From the NCBI GenBank assembly GCA_903813345.2, contig CAIIXF020000001.1, positions 47,757,885-47,821,884 of the forward strand: a DNA stretch of 64,000 nt, read 5' to 3'. Below the pieces are notes generated by a model, which searched no databases, was not told the origin of the DNA, and saw only the letters and a list, made by a program, of their open reading frames with translations. Source of the DNA: Owenia fusiformis. Its lineage: Eukaryota; Annelida; Polychaeta; Sabellida; Oweniidae. Made by a program: the position numbers and the translations under genes. Shown piece by piece: positions 47,401-60,084 of this stretch; within the stretch, counting starts at the first letter, position 1; each line of letters begins with the position of its first letter.

Positions 47401-50312
47401 GTATTTGAGATATTAAATATTTCATTTTTTACGAAAAATGGCGGCCATTTTGAATTCGTTGGGCACATTGAAAATTCCATCTCGAGCAGAAGTCCTACAA
47501 CCATAAGGCATAAGCCTATAAAATTATAATCAAATCCGTCAACCGGTATTTGAGTCATCGCCTGGACAGACCAACGGACGGACGAACGGCTGTTCTATAT
47601 CCCAATCGAACTTCGTTCGTTGGGATATTTACAAAATTTGAATGATGGATGACAACAACATCATATTCATATATCAGTATATTACCCCGAACTTAAATCA
47701 CCAGGGGCGGATCTGGGAACCAACAAGGGGGGGGGGCAAATTTCAGGTCAGAGATAAAAACTTGGGGTCCCTAAAACACAAAAGCGGGCCCAAATTTTGA
47801 GGCCCATTTTCTTCAAAATTTGGCCTGAAATTAAAAAGTAAAGCCTTAAAAGGCCTAGTAATGACCAAAATGGCACACTTTTTTGGGCCTTGAGGCCTTT
47901 TTGGCCCAAACTTTTTTTAAACTCAATTTTTTCGGGGCCCCCACCCCCTCCCCCCCCCCCCCCCAGATCCGCCAGTGATCACATAGCTTAAATTCAGAAT
48001 TTGCATTTATAAAATGAAAAGTTAACACCAAGAACGACGTACTACAAACTACTCTGCTATGTAAAATGAGAAAAACATACGAAGGCTTGTGGACTGCATC
48101 CTAGACGCTGTGTTTACTGTATCCCCAAAGAGACAATACCTCAGCATTCTTGATCCAACAACTCCTGCCACAGCTGGTCCTAATTTGTTCAATCAAATGA
48201 AAAATGAAAAACATGCAACAAATCAATATCGTGCAAATAAATATCGTATAATATCATGTCGTGCATCATAGATGATGACTAAAACTGACAGGAAAAAAGT
48301 TCACAGAGGATTTTACACTGTTAATATTTCAAATACATGTGATATTGGTAAGCTGCAGATTTCAACCTGTACATATAAACTCTACCTGTATGGGCACCAA
48401 TGCGTATCTGAAGTCTTTTCTCGGGTAGGTGAGGTATCTCAAAGTGGGTCATGGAATGCAGGAGATCAACTAGCATATCGGCTATTTCCTCGGAGTGATG
48501 GTCACCATTCCGTTTGGGAAGCCCTGACGCAACCATGTAATGATCGGCTACCGTCTCAACCTTATACACATCGTAACATTCAATGCGTGCATCAATATAG
48601 AGATATAACATGTTCAAAAGCTCTATTAAATCATTGGGTGTGCTTTGTTCGCTGATCTCTTGAAAATCTGCTATATCTGTGAAACATATCGTCACTGAGC
48701 TGAATTTTTCAGCTACAACGCCCACTCCACGTTTAGTCCTCAATCGTTTGGCGATCGGTTTGGGTAACATCTGATAAACGAGTGCCTCCGCCAATACCTT
48801 TTGCTCAAGAACAGCGATACTACGTTGTTCCATCTTTTGAGTAAACTGTTTTAAACTTGCCATTGCTCTCTGAGCTGCAAGTATTATACAAGGGACAAAT
48901 ACCAAAGCTAAAACAAGTAGTAATGATTTTTCAATAGTCGTAGCACGAAAGGACTCCCCACTCTCTTGAACCAAGCCTAACGAAGAGGTAGTTGCTTTGT
49001 CGATTTCGCTATACCATATGCTGAAGTATTGTTTCATAGTCCCTACCAACAAGGTCATATTCTTTGGAATATCAGGCCGATTTGTTGGTATTTTATTTTC
49101 TACTACATTGTGCAAACTCAGCATAATTGTATGAGTTATATTAAATTCGGCTGTTTGCATGAGTGTATCAAAACTATCGTAATTTTCTCTAAGACTGTCG
49201 TAACGAGCTGATAACACTATATTCAGCTCAACATCGAGAGTGTATAGAGTTTTTGAGAGTGCCCCTGTGCTCAAATAAAGGGCATCAATGGCCACCTGCG
49301 TTCCCATATCGTTGAGGCATTGGATCGCTTTAACACATCCTAATAGCACCTTCACTGCAGCATCATTCTTTATGACTTGAGCATAAGTAATAGCAACAGA
49401 AATGATATCATTAATCACAATCGCATACGACTTTATACTTTCCTCAAATATGGACCAGTTATTGACTTGGTCTGCGCGTTCTCTGACGTCAAGGAGTCGG
49501 TCATAGTAGCTTATTGTGTCGTTCATAAATGACTCAAAGTTTGTCCGGAATTTTATAAAATGAGCGTCTGTCGTAATGTAAGATGTTTTGACATTGTATC
49601 CAACAACTTCTGATAGGTCCATGAATTGAGCAAAATAGGATGACCTCTCCTCGAGTAGACTCCGAATCAGATCTAATATGGATACAAACTCATTCACTCT
49701 GTCATTTGTCCCTGATTGTTTATCATCTTCTACGACCGCGAAATGTAACTGAAGCAACGCCTGGGTAATTATGATTATGACAGGTACTACTGGCAGAGCG
49801 ATCATTTTTATGGTTTCTAAATTCCGTCCGCGGCGTGACGTCACGTCGGGTTGATATAGCGACTGGAGTATTGTCTTTGGAGGTGGTTCCAGTATATCAT
49901 CTTCTTCATCATCATCCGAGACTGTCACGTGTGTTAATTTCTCTGATAGTTTGCGTTTTGCAATGCTGTATTCAGAATTTGAAATTTTCTTTTTCCGACT
50001 GACAACACTGGATATAGAATTGGAGGATATTTTTCTACTCCCGATAGACTGTACAGAGTGTTTTCTTCGGACAAAGTCTCGATGCCCCTGGTGTTGTTCG
50101 TGTATTGTCGTACCCCTTAGATCTGCCAAAGGTACATATACCGGTACATCTTCTTTAACCTCGCTAACATTGCCATTTCTAGCATGTGATTTTACTTTGG
50201 TAAATTCATTTTGTTCGTTTGCTGTAGATGAAGAACTAGTGGATGCTGACATCTGGGTCAATCCTGACGAATAGCTATTGTAGCTGGAGATGGTATTATC
50301 TTTACTATCCAT
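44474..50312 (-). CDS. Membrane guanylate cyclase with nitrate/nitrite-sensing (NIT) domain, 787 aa
   Basis: Makes cGMP from GTP. Four exons (50312-48386, 48179-48081, 46353-46262, 44719-44474) join in phases 1, 1 and 0 to 787 codons plus stop. A long Ser-rich, basic cytosolic N-terminus (1-165) is followed by TM1 (about 168-190). The extracellular, mostly helical NIT domain (about 195-455) starts with the typical [15 protein letters not shown]2 is at about 462-480, then a coiled-coil linker ending LPKPIAKRL, then the class III cyclase domain. Metal-binding Asp546 (FTDIADF) and Asp590, guanine-selecting Glu586 (YKVET) and Cys658 (YCLFGDTVN) are present. The domain closes with [19 protein letters not shown] and a basic tail. 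NIT domains bind nitrate/nitrite in bacteria, and NIT cyclases occur in invertebrates but not vertebrates; the ligand here is unknown. There is no kinase-homology domain. Confidence 0.92.
46399..47625 (-). mobile_element. Helitron-like element in cyclase intron 2, 1.23 kb
   Basis: On the minus strand it begins TCCCAACGAACGAAGTTCG after host A (47626) and ends CTAG (46399-46402) before host T. A hairpin ACTCCGTGGAGT precedes the CTAG, as in the 24214 element. The body is about seven core repeats of roughly 130 bp carrying GGCGGCCATTTTGAAAT (starts near 46581, 46707, 46861, 47057, 47175, 47306 and 47437), plus a short CCGT-type tract. It lies 45 bp from exon 3. Confidence 0.8.
47702..47977. mobile_element. 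hAT-like MITE
   Basis: The ends CAGGGGCGGATCTGG and CAGATCCGCCAGTG are inverted, the familiar hAT MITE terminus. The interior is GGCC-rich with G and C homopolymer runs. ATCAC appears on both sides, but a clean 8-bp duplication is not visible. A related piece is at 36434-36590. Confidence 0.6.
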
Positions 50313-53300
50313 CGGACTATATTCCCATGGTTACTTCGTTGACTGAAAAACCATATAAATACCAATATGCAACATATAACCAGATCTATCCAAGCTTTTA
50401 TGATTTTTATAGAATACACCAGCCATGGTTAAAAATGCTCTAGTTTTTGTTTTGTGGAGATGTTTTGCCACAATACCTGTACTTATAATATTAATTGTGT
50501 AATATGCTTTACCACTGTTCCAGTGTTAAATAGATATGCAACAGCGTGTGTTATTTGATCATCTCAATGATATTACGTGATATACTATCTGTAAGCCATC
50601 TTGTATTATAAGAAGCATCCAAAATTGATTAGAGCATTTTGAAACATGTACATTCAACGAAATCCATGTGACGAAATCTGCTGTAGTCAATCCGATGTCC
50701 TTGCGTTATTGAATCCCCGTATACAATATAACCAAATTAATTCTCTTCATGCACCGGCAAATAATTTAGCAAGCAGATTACTTGCTTTCTAATTAGCTTT
50801 TTCCAGCGATAACCAAGGTAATAAAATTCAGGTGTGTCACGCGTACTGATCATACTTCATAAAACTAATCAACGTTTTTTGCAAAAAGTAGATAAATTGA
50901 TATATCTACTAGTTAGTGAGAGATGATTACTGTAGTAATAGTTTGTTTTTGGAAGTGTTTTCTAATTCTAACACGTTTAATAACCCACGCTCATTTCTCT
51001 GCTCATACACGTCATACCTCTTTTTGTTCCCACTTTTAGGTAGGCTATTATTTGAGTCAGGACTAATAGAGTAAAATTGGTTGGTGCTCCGAATTGTGGA
51101 CCGGAAATTTTTACCCCTCCCTTGATTTTCACGTCCACCCTGATCTAGTACGCATGTTTATTGTAAAATGGTAAAATCTACAAATCAATTGAAAAAACAA
51201 TATGGCCGGCTAAAAAATAAAGTGGGTGCTTATTGCAGCTGAAACCAAATTGTAACAACAAGGTATAAAATAAAAAGATCTACGTGTCTTTGCTGATATT
51301 TTACAGGTACACCTGTATACGACTCATCGAGTTGATTTATGGTTTAAGTTTTTGTTCTTTTTAACTATTTCAGTGAATTTCACATGTAGACGTTAGGTTG
51401 GCAACATTTTCATGACAGAATCATCGTAGTGATAAATTTCTTGTTTGGTTTCCAAGTTGTAATAATGAGAATCGACATTTTTTGATGAGACATTACTCAT
51501 AAGACATCACTCATTGTAAATGATACAACCGTCATTTCCCCGCCATACCAGATCCTTTAAATTAAAGCCCTCGAGTTACACATATTAAGTTAATTATAAC
51601 ACAAATGTCCATAGAAATATATCAACTCTGTTCCTAATCACACAACGCAAAGGAGCTTTAACATATTTATGAGGACCTACACTGTATCATCGACATCTCT
51701 AAGATAACCATCGACATCTCTAAGATAACGATGTCTAAAGGAAATGTTATTTGGGACGCTGGTGCTTGTTTATGTAACTCACTACAAATGCACGTATTTG
51801 GATTGTATTTTCCTTTTCATTATCTGCAGAAAATTAAAAACCTAACGTCTTTAATACCGTTGAAGCAGGACAAGACTACAATTACTGGAAGAAAGTGTTC
51901 CTGGGTTAAGCCAAAAATGCGAAATAAGTGGATCGGTTAACCGAAAAAAATCCTCAAGAAGTGTTGATCTCAAAACACTCAATTAATCAATAGTATAACT
52001 TTAAAATATCATGAACACCAAGCATGTCATATACTATACACATCGAAAATCTGTTCATTCCCAAATTGCCGGAATCTGCACTTTACATGTACGTATCATC
52101 TGTTAAATGTGTATTGTTGTTTTTATCTAAATGTATTATGGGGTGCTTTAAAATAGTATATGGGGTGATTTAAAATATTAAAGGGCGATTTAAAATATTA
52201 TTTGATCATTTTGCAGTAGAATTAGAGAGACTCTACGCTTTTAAAGTGCATTTATAGAATTCCTAAATTATACAGTTAACACAGATCACATTTGTATGCA
52301 AAAAATTAACATTTATTGGTGTTAAATCTTTAAAAACATAAAGACCTAACCTCTTAATCTTGTGCAATACAAAATACCAAAATACTGGCATTGGTCTTTA
52401 AAACTGTGATGAATAAAAAGCTAAGAAAACCTAATATTACAAAAAGTACATTAACAAGTACAAAAGAACGTTATTCAAATGGCACATGTTTTACAAATAA
52501 TAGTTGATGCACATTAATAAACCAATGAGTACGTTACAAAGAACTTTGGCAAGCAATTTATCATATAAAAATATAAAATAAATAATAAAGAGATTGTCAC
52601 TGGAATATTGTTTTGAGATTTTATTAAGAAAGTGATTTTCAGTTCAAATTATATACCATGTGTCATCAAAATACTTCCACTTGGGTTTAACCGAATACAC
52701 CATCTATTCATTCAAAACTCATTAAAACACCTTAGCTAAAACACTTTCAAACAGTGCACGCGTGGATACAAATCTCTACAATTGGCTGTGTGAGTGACGT
52801 GTTCTCACGATTATTTTCTATTTTTACGCCATCTGTAGCACCCTTGGTATACGCAGCTAACGAAAATTGACCGGTACGGGTCAAAAGCTGGACCGGTACG
52901 GGTTAACGGTTTTATTTGAATTTAAAACAGCCATAACTTGCTCAATATTGACTTCCTCGTGTCTAATTTGAAATATATGATGCCTCCCGATGCTTTTAAG
53001 TACCCAAATTTTTTACAGATTTTTAAACGGACCAAAACTCTTTAAATGCGCATTTATGCTCTTTTCTCTCGAGAACGACTGTCTCATTTTCAGGATAACT
53101 TTTATTTAGTACTTCTAACATATACGATCTATTTTTCCCCATCAAGGTATGATGTAAATGACATGCTATTTACATCTTGTGAGTTTCAATGACGCGCGTT
53201 TGATTTTATAAAAAATGCCAAACTTTGTGACAAAGAATTTCATCAGCTATTGCCCCGAACCGGTCCGTCTTCTCGCTGCAAGGAGATTGCCCCGAACCGG

Positions 53301-54417
53301 TCCGTCTTCTCGCTGCAAGCAGGATGAAATTCTTTGTCACAAAGTTTGGCATTTTTTATAAAATCAAACGCGCGTCATTGAAACTCACAAGATGTAAATA
53401 GCATGTCATTTACATCATTTATCTAAAACTCTTTGAAATATTATCAAAAAAAAGGAATCATGGCACTGCTCATTTGAAATTCTCATGTTTATAACACAGA
53501 GTTGCATACCCTTCTCTAAAAAGCACATGAATTATGGTATACTGGTTTATATGATATATTTTGACATGTTTGGCTCAACGGGCATCATTGTTCAGTCCTT
53601 ACATGTACATGTATATTCAATTCAATTCAATTTATTCCTTTTAACATAATAATACATGAAATAGGGTTGACAGGTGACATCATTTCTGATGTTTATATTA
53701 TTTCATTACACTGTTAAATGTCCAGACAGATCCTCCGAGACATAATATAAAAGCTTTGATAATACATTGTAATACCTCACTGTCTCTACTTTCTCTGTTC
53801 ACACATTGCACGTACACCCTTCATGATACATCGAGAATCATATGAATGATTAGGCTCAAAACATCTAAATTGTGACAAGTTTTGAAAAGGATAGGTTACA
53901 ACTCTCTAGTAACTCTCTCTCTACAAGTACATGAACTAGTAAATAATATCATTGATTCTCCATTTAAAGGGCCAATAGCTTTAATTCCCATCTTAATAAT
54001 ACTCTATAATAGTTTTCATAATTACGCATTACTAACACAATCAGTAGACTTGGGTATGAACTTTCTTTTTAAAAATATTATTTCCTTGTATTAAAGTAGT
54101 ATGAGTTCCAAATTGAAATACCATTCACACCTTTTCAATTTTTAAAGATATCTTCAATAATTATAGAATATAAGGTTTATGTCCAAGTCTATTGATTCTG
54201 TAAGATACATAACATTGAAAATATTCTAGGGTATTAGACTGCAAATTACAGCTATTAGCCATTTAAATAATAAAAAAAATTGTAAATCGATGTAAAGGTG
54301 TGCATATTGCTTTTTGATCCCTCTCATATTCTCGAGTGAGACCATCATTCTTTATGAATAGTTTTTGTGCATACTGAACCTAATGGTGGATAGAGGTAAT
54401 ACTGTATAACTATAAAG
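50313..54417. other. Intergenic, with a fold-back element
   Basis: Upstream of the cyclase start I see no gene up to the CS-domain gene's last exon. The only structured element is the fold-back repeat at 52847-53420. The phrase GGGGTGCTTTAAAATAGTATA is partly repeated near 52140-52200. Confidence 0.45.
52847..53420. mobile_element. Fold-back element, family member A
   Basis: Starts CACCCTTGGTATACGCAG and shares its full length with 58869-60084. The perfect or near-perfect arms at 53152-53246 and 53324-53417 are inverted. The centre carries two tandem copies of a 38-bp unit containing CCCCGAACCGGTCCGTCTTC. Confidence 0.85.
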
Positions 54418-57400
54418 CTAGTCCTGGTCAGCGTGCTCTAGACCCACACTTGATAGCTCCCTTGCCCAGCTCCTGGGGGTAGCCTTATGTAGCATCAGTT
54501 CGATTTTTTCATTTTTAGACACCTGTAGATATAAAAGATTTGATTTAACTTTTAGTTGTTCTGGGGTGGGCCATGATTTAAGGAATCATTTATGGTACTT
54601 TACCTTTCTTTGATCTATCCATGTACATTTTGCATGATCTGGGTGATAAATGACAGTTGCCAAACAAGACATGTATGGGTATCTATGCAACGTTTTGTTG
54701 TTCATTCATGGACAGCTAGCTGCCATTTGACACACTGTACATTGTACATCTTAGCTATGACATTTACAGATCTTAAATAATACTTTCTTCAATTAATGTA
54801 TTGATAAAGTTTAAGATGACTTAATATTATATTAATACTGTTTTAGAATACTAACTTTGTACTTTGTCTTCTTTGGATTGGTATCTATCTCATAGGGTAA
54901 CTTTTGTACAGCATAGCGATAAACTTTTGCATTGCTATCTGTAAGAGTGACAGTCAAGGAGAATGACCTGCAATTAAAACAAGAACACAAATGTGTACAA
55001 CATGTCCCCTCCAATGGGTGATCCTATATAATGCAATTTTTTCATCCTGAATGCTGAACACTAATCTGAACACTATTCAGTTGAAAAGACATGTACACAA
55101 GACTTTACAGAAAAGATTTTAGAACGGAAAATCCAAAATGCCCACCTTAAAATTTACCCACAATGCGGACAAACTAATCAGTTGAAGATTTTCATAATAA
55201 GAATCATCCCTGAAATTTGAAATTGATCTTTTAAACGTTGAACCCGAAAACGACAAACAACTGAGCAGTTGACCAAAGGAGACGCATCGCTATTATCTAG
55301 GTCAATCTATTCGGTGGTTCGAAAGCAAATCTATAGTACTTGTATATGAATTTTGTTGTTCATTGTACAATCTTTTATTGATTAAACTCGGTATACTGAC
55401 TATTAAAGCATTGACAAAGAAGAATACTTCCGATGGTGTCATTGTTTTATTTAGCGTGCGGGTGTAAAAACAAATCTGCGTAATTAGTTTGATTTGGAAC
55501 TTTTGGGTCACGCAAATAACAATGTGAAATGCATCATGGGAAAATATTGACCAATCAAATTTAGTCCTTTTTGAGTACATGTTTGCTCCATATTTGCGAA
55601 TGCTCCTATGCAAAGGGCGAACCGCGAAATGGAAAATTGATGAATGCTGAACACACTGTCCTCAAAAATTGGAGAATATTTAACCTCTTGGAGAGACGAG
55701 ATTTTTTGTCATCTCAGAAATGATCTTGAAACCCAGAGTGACGAGAAAATCTGTCACAAAAATTTTCACTAAAATTGCTCTTATTTGAACAATTTTCAAC
55801 CAATTTACACGATAATTGTTTTAAAATGTGTAGAAATGATATCTGCCGTCTAATTTTACTAAGATGAGCATCTAAAGTTGTATAGGTATGTAGTAAAACC
55901 TCAAAAGATGGCAAAAATGAAAAATCCTCTGGTTTCAACCGATTTTAGAGCCTGGGATTCAAGAGGTTAACAATATGTCACCACTTTTAAAACCAATAAA
56001 CAGTGACACAAAGTAATGGATTCCCAATGACAATGCAATATAATTAATGACAATATTGAGGGCACACTTAGAACATTGGTATGTTAATTTCAAAATTGTC
56101 TCAGAGGCGTAGCCAGTAATTGTCAAGGGGGGTGCAATTTTTGAGTATCGGTGCGAGTGGTACATTCTAAGGATTTCAAACTGTTATTTGTCAATGTATT
56201 TTCAACAAATTTTAATTTTACAAAATTGCTTTTTTTTATTGGATGCGGTTGCACCCATCATGTACCCCCCCCCCCCCCCTTACTATGCCCATGTGTCTGG
56301 CAACTACTCGTACATCGAGTAAATAATAATAAAAAAAAAAACAGAAAAAAATTTACCATTCAGTTGGTTTCAGATCTATTGTTGCATTAGCTGCCTTATC
56401 TGACATCATTTTCTTCTTCAGCTTTGGTATATCAAGTCGAATAAGAACATACTGATCAGGACTACTAGGGTCGTCTCTGTACTCAACTGGAAGAAATAAG
56501 ATGTTTTATTTGTCATTAATTGAGAACAATGTCCATGTAATATTTTAAAGCTTTAATTATTAATGGCATCTGCAGAAGACGATAACACCATTTCGTATAA
56601 GCATTACAAACTGAACTATCTGGTATTAGCTCTTAGTGTAGAGAGCTTACACCCTACAGCATAACAATTACAAATTGAACTAAGATGCTCTTCAAGAACT
56701 TTATGTAGTTCCCTGTCTGTTAAACCGTGCAGAAAGGCTTCTAGACTTGCCCTTTTTAAAATGAAAATATAACCCTGCAGCCATTTACACATCATCATAC
56801 TTGTACTTTCACTATCAGGTCAGGTACGAAAAATTTCCGAACCAAATGCGTGACATATTCAGAATTTGCGTGAAAAGTCCGAACGGCGTTAGGTTTCTTA
56901 CTGTATCAGCGTTTTATAAAAAGCACATTTTTTAAATATCAACTTAATGTGTGATTTGCATGACATTCTTTCATACACGCAAAATTGATGCGTGATTTCA
57001 ATTTTTCCAGCAAATGTGTGACAATCACGCCAAATGCATGAGGGTTGACAGGGCAGCTGCAACACTTGTATTGTGACAATTCAGCCAGGGAGGATTGGCT
57101 CACAGCATTCCATCTCGATATTCTGCCATGTATGGAGTCTGACATGTCGTAATTATAAAATTCAAACTTTAATGTAAGTCCACATGTTCGGAGACATTTA
57201 AGGTCAGGGTGCATGTTTGGAATTTTTCTGCATTCCTCAATTGAGTCACATGTTATTTTTCAAATTTGAATCACTCCTTCTCCACATTGTCTGCATCTCT
57301 AACTTTTGCACAATGAGTTCTAATGTACCTATAAAAGAATGTGAAGAAGAATGTTTTGATAAAATGTATAAAAAACAAGAAAATCCAGTGAAAAAATTCA

Positions 57401-58475
57401 GAAAATCTTCAGAAAAATTTTTTCACTGAATTTTCTCGTTTTTTATACATTTTACAAAAGAAATCTTCTCACCGGTCTTTTCTTGGCACATAAGACAATG
57501 TGTGGAAGGAGTGATTCCTGTTTGAAAAATAACATGTGACTCAATTGACGAATGCAGAAAAATTCCAAACATGAACCCTGGCCGAAAAGATATGCAATTG
57601 CAAGCAAGATTAGCACTGAACAAAAAGACTAATACGTGATAGACAAAAACATTGTAATTAACATAAATATCTCCCGCATCGCTTCAAGTGGGACAAATTT
57701 TCATTGGTCCGTTGATTAAACCAAATTCTCCCAACCTTAAAACCATGTTTTTGCTCCATTGTCGGGACGATGAAGGTCATATTAATATCAAGTTACGAAC
57801 TTACAACCCTCACAATTGATATTTATATAAGTCAAACATATAGACTATAAACATAAAAGCAAGTCCGTGTTATAGAGACGAGAACTTGTTTATTATTTCA
57901 TATCGAGTAACGGGTCTCAGCTTCCGGAAACTAAGTCAGTGACGTCACGGTAAAACATAACATGATTATCGTCAGTTTTGAAAAATATTTGTGAAAACTC
58001 TTTGCAGATTGTCATAAGGACTTATAATTTCTATCGATTGTGCAAATACGTGAAGAGGAATGTCAAATAAAACCAAAATGCTGTGTTCAAAATCGGACCC
58101 GTATATGTCAATGGGGAAAAAAAACAGATGTAAGAAATCTGTTCCCGGCTCTGCAACACGGGAGGTGAAAATATTGTTGTCATTCTGAACTATCGCGTAT
58201 AAATCCATTGCTTGAAGATTAAAATATCAAGTTAGAGCCCTGGAAGCCAATACTTCTTGCTATTGAGCTACAGTGTAGACTCTACAGAGCCTTAGAGAGG
58301 GCTTATAGATCTAGACTATTATTTCATTTGAATCATAGTAAAAACATTCCAGTCTGAAACTTTTGTACTTGCTAAATCAGCCTGTACTATCTGTCTGGCT
58401 ATGGAATTCAAATGCTTTACCCTCAGGTTCTGTAACGTCCGATTCGCTATCTCCTCCTCCTGCTGCGTTAGACAT
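54418..58475 (-). CDS. Small CS-domain (p23/SGT1-like) protein, 133 aa
   Basis: Assembled from four short exons: 58475-58421, 56486-56357, 54967-54856 and 54522-54418. Phases 1, 2 and 0 all agree, every border is GT-AG, and the last exon ends in TAG. After an acidic N-terminus (MSNAAGGGDSESDVTEPE), residues about 20-120 look like a CS fold. Beta strands include YVLIRLDIPKL and WSFSLTVTLTD, then the KLPYEIDTNPKKTKYK segment, then the family's closing signature KIELMLHKATPRSWAREL (compare the CS consensus KIEI.LKKAEP..W). CS domains are Hsp90/adaptor interaction modules (p23, SGT1, CHORDC1, CACYBP). A splice acceptor at 58498 precedes the ATG, so a leader exon is likely. It could be the whole protein or one isoform of a longer one. 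Confidence 0.75.
55080..55250 (+). repeat. Single unit of the 160-bp repeat family
   Basis: GATTTTAGAACGGAAAATCC, AAATTTACCCACAATGC and AAACTAATCAGTT align with units of the 42.3-kb and 60.1-kb arrays. It lies in the intron between exons 2 and 3 of the CS-domain gene. Confidence 0.65.
57200..57592. mobile_element. Fold-back element in CS-gene intron
   Basis: Arms of about 190 bp are inverted around a centre near 57410. CAGGGTGCATGTTTGGAATTT pairs with AAATTCCAAACATGAACCCTG, and AAATCCAGTGAAAAAATT pairs with TTTTTTCACTGAATTTT. It is non-coding. Confidence 0.8.
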
Positions 58476-58868
58476 TTCAGTAATTCAATTCGATGTCCTA
58501 AGTAAAACAAAACTGGTTAGGGCTACAAAAATTCGGGGAAACATTATAAACCGGAAGAAGATTTATTTACACTGAGCGAAATTCGGCCTAGGTACTGACG
58601 CAGAATCCCCGGGATTACTTAGGTCCAAAGAGCGCTCTATATTCCGTTCCATATTATGTAAGCTAGAGACTCGAGTTATCCCGAGAAAAATACAATTGAC
58701 CTAACGGGCTCTTGACTGGACGCCTATCCTAACATTACGCACTGAGCAGTCTTGACTAGGGGCCGTGCCAGGCACGGGATTAGTTCAGTCTACGCCTTAC
58801 TCACTTCGAGAGCCATGTTAGATTTTGAAACTTATGGCTCTCAAACGGGGAAATGGCAGCTGAATAAT

Positions 58869-60084
58869 ACACCCTTGGTATACGCAGCTAACGAAAATTG
58901 ACCGGTACGGGTCAAAAGCTGGACCGGTACGGGTTAACGGTTTTATTTGAATTTAAATAGCCATAACTTGCTCGATATTGACTTCCTCGTGTCTAATTTG
59001 AAATATATGATGCCTCCTGATGCTTTTAAGCATAGATCCCGGCCAGATTCTTTTGTAGTAGGATCAGTAGCTCAATAAGTATTCCTCAAGATGAGACACC
59101 TCAGAAAATTTCAAATTTTAAAATGACGATTATGGAGCCATTTCCAAAAATATGGGACAAATCATACCTCATTCGAAGCATCTTGTTATTCTTTAACTTT
59201 TTTATCATCAATGACCGTTATTCAAGCAATGCTGCGTTGATAAGAGGCCAAAACAGTGATAATTTATCGCCGGACTCTTGTCTGTCCAAATCTGAATGGT
59301 GCTCCCTTGGTTCCAGAAATGTGACGTCATCATTACAATGATATTTGGACACACAAGAGTCCGGATCTCTTGAAAAATATTCGCCGTATTAAAAGTCAAA
59401 TAACTGTATCCATAGGTTATTTACTCGAACCAAAGAAGTAGAAATAGAAAGATGAAGATCTCAGCTATAAAATAAGTGGAAAATCTGTCATGGGGAAGCA
59501 GGTACCATTTTATATAAGGACATTTTTGAAAGGTGGTCATATTTTTTTGAAATTTTCCAATTTAGTGTCGTATCTTGTGAATTATTCTTTGAGCTTATGA
59601 GATCCTACTACAAAACGATCTGGCCAATATCTGTGCTTTTAAGTACCCCAATTTTTTACAGATTTTTAAACGGACCAAAACTCTCTAAATGCGCATTTAT
59701 GCTCTTTTCTCTCGAGAACGACTGTCTCATTTTCACGATAACTTTTATTTAGTACTTTTAACATATATTAAGCTCTATTTTTCCCCATCAAGGTATGATG
59801 TAAATGACATGCTATTTACATCTTGTGAGTTTCAATGACGCGCGTTTGATTTTATAAAAAATGCCAAACTTTGTGATAAAGAATTTCATCAGCTATTGCC
59901 CCGAACCGGTCCGTCTTCTCGCTGCAAGCAGATTGCCCCGAACCGGTCCGTCTTCTCGCTGCAAGCAGGATGAAATTCTTTGTCGAAAAGTTTGGCATTT
60001 TTTATAAAATCAAACGCGAGTCATTGAAACTCACAAGATGTAAATAGCATGTCATTTACATCATACCTTGATGGGGAAAAATAG
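58869..60084. mobile_element. Fold-back element, family member B, carrying a nested element
   Basis: Same as 52847-53420 but interrupted at 59031 by a 603-bp insertion. The arms are longer here (59775 outward to 60084, including TATTTTTCCCCATCAAGG and its inverted partner). The centre has the same CCCCGAACCGGTCC unit twice (35-38 bp). Confidence 0.85.
59031..59633. mobile_element. Nested DNA transposon with 9-10-bp target duplication
   Basis: TGCTTTTAAG flanks both sides (59021-59030 and 59634-59643); member A shows the empty site. The imperfect inverted ends share GGCCAGAT and TTTTGTAGTAGGATC with their complement. A 9-10-bp duplication is typical of Mutator-like elements. The plus frame at 59123-59341 is unassigned. 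Confidence 0.8.

Noticed and set aside
56102-56290. Possible hAT MITE starting CAGAGGCGTAGCCAG
   Set aside because: Only the left terminus is recognisable; no inverted right end or target duplication was found.
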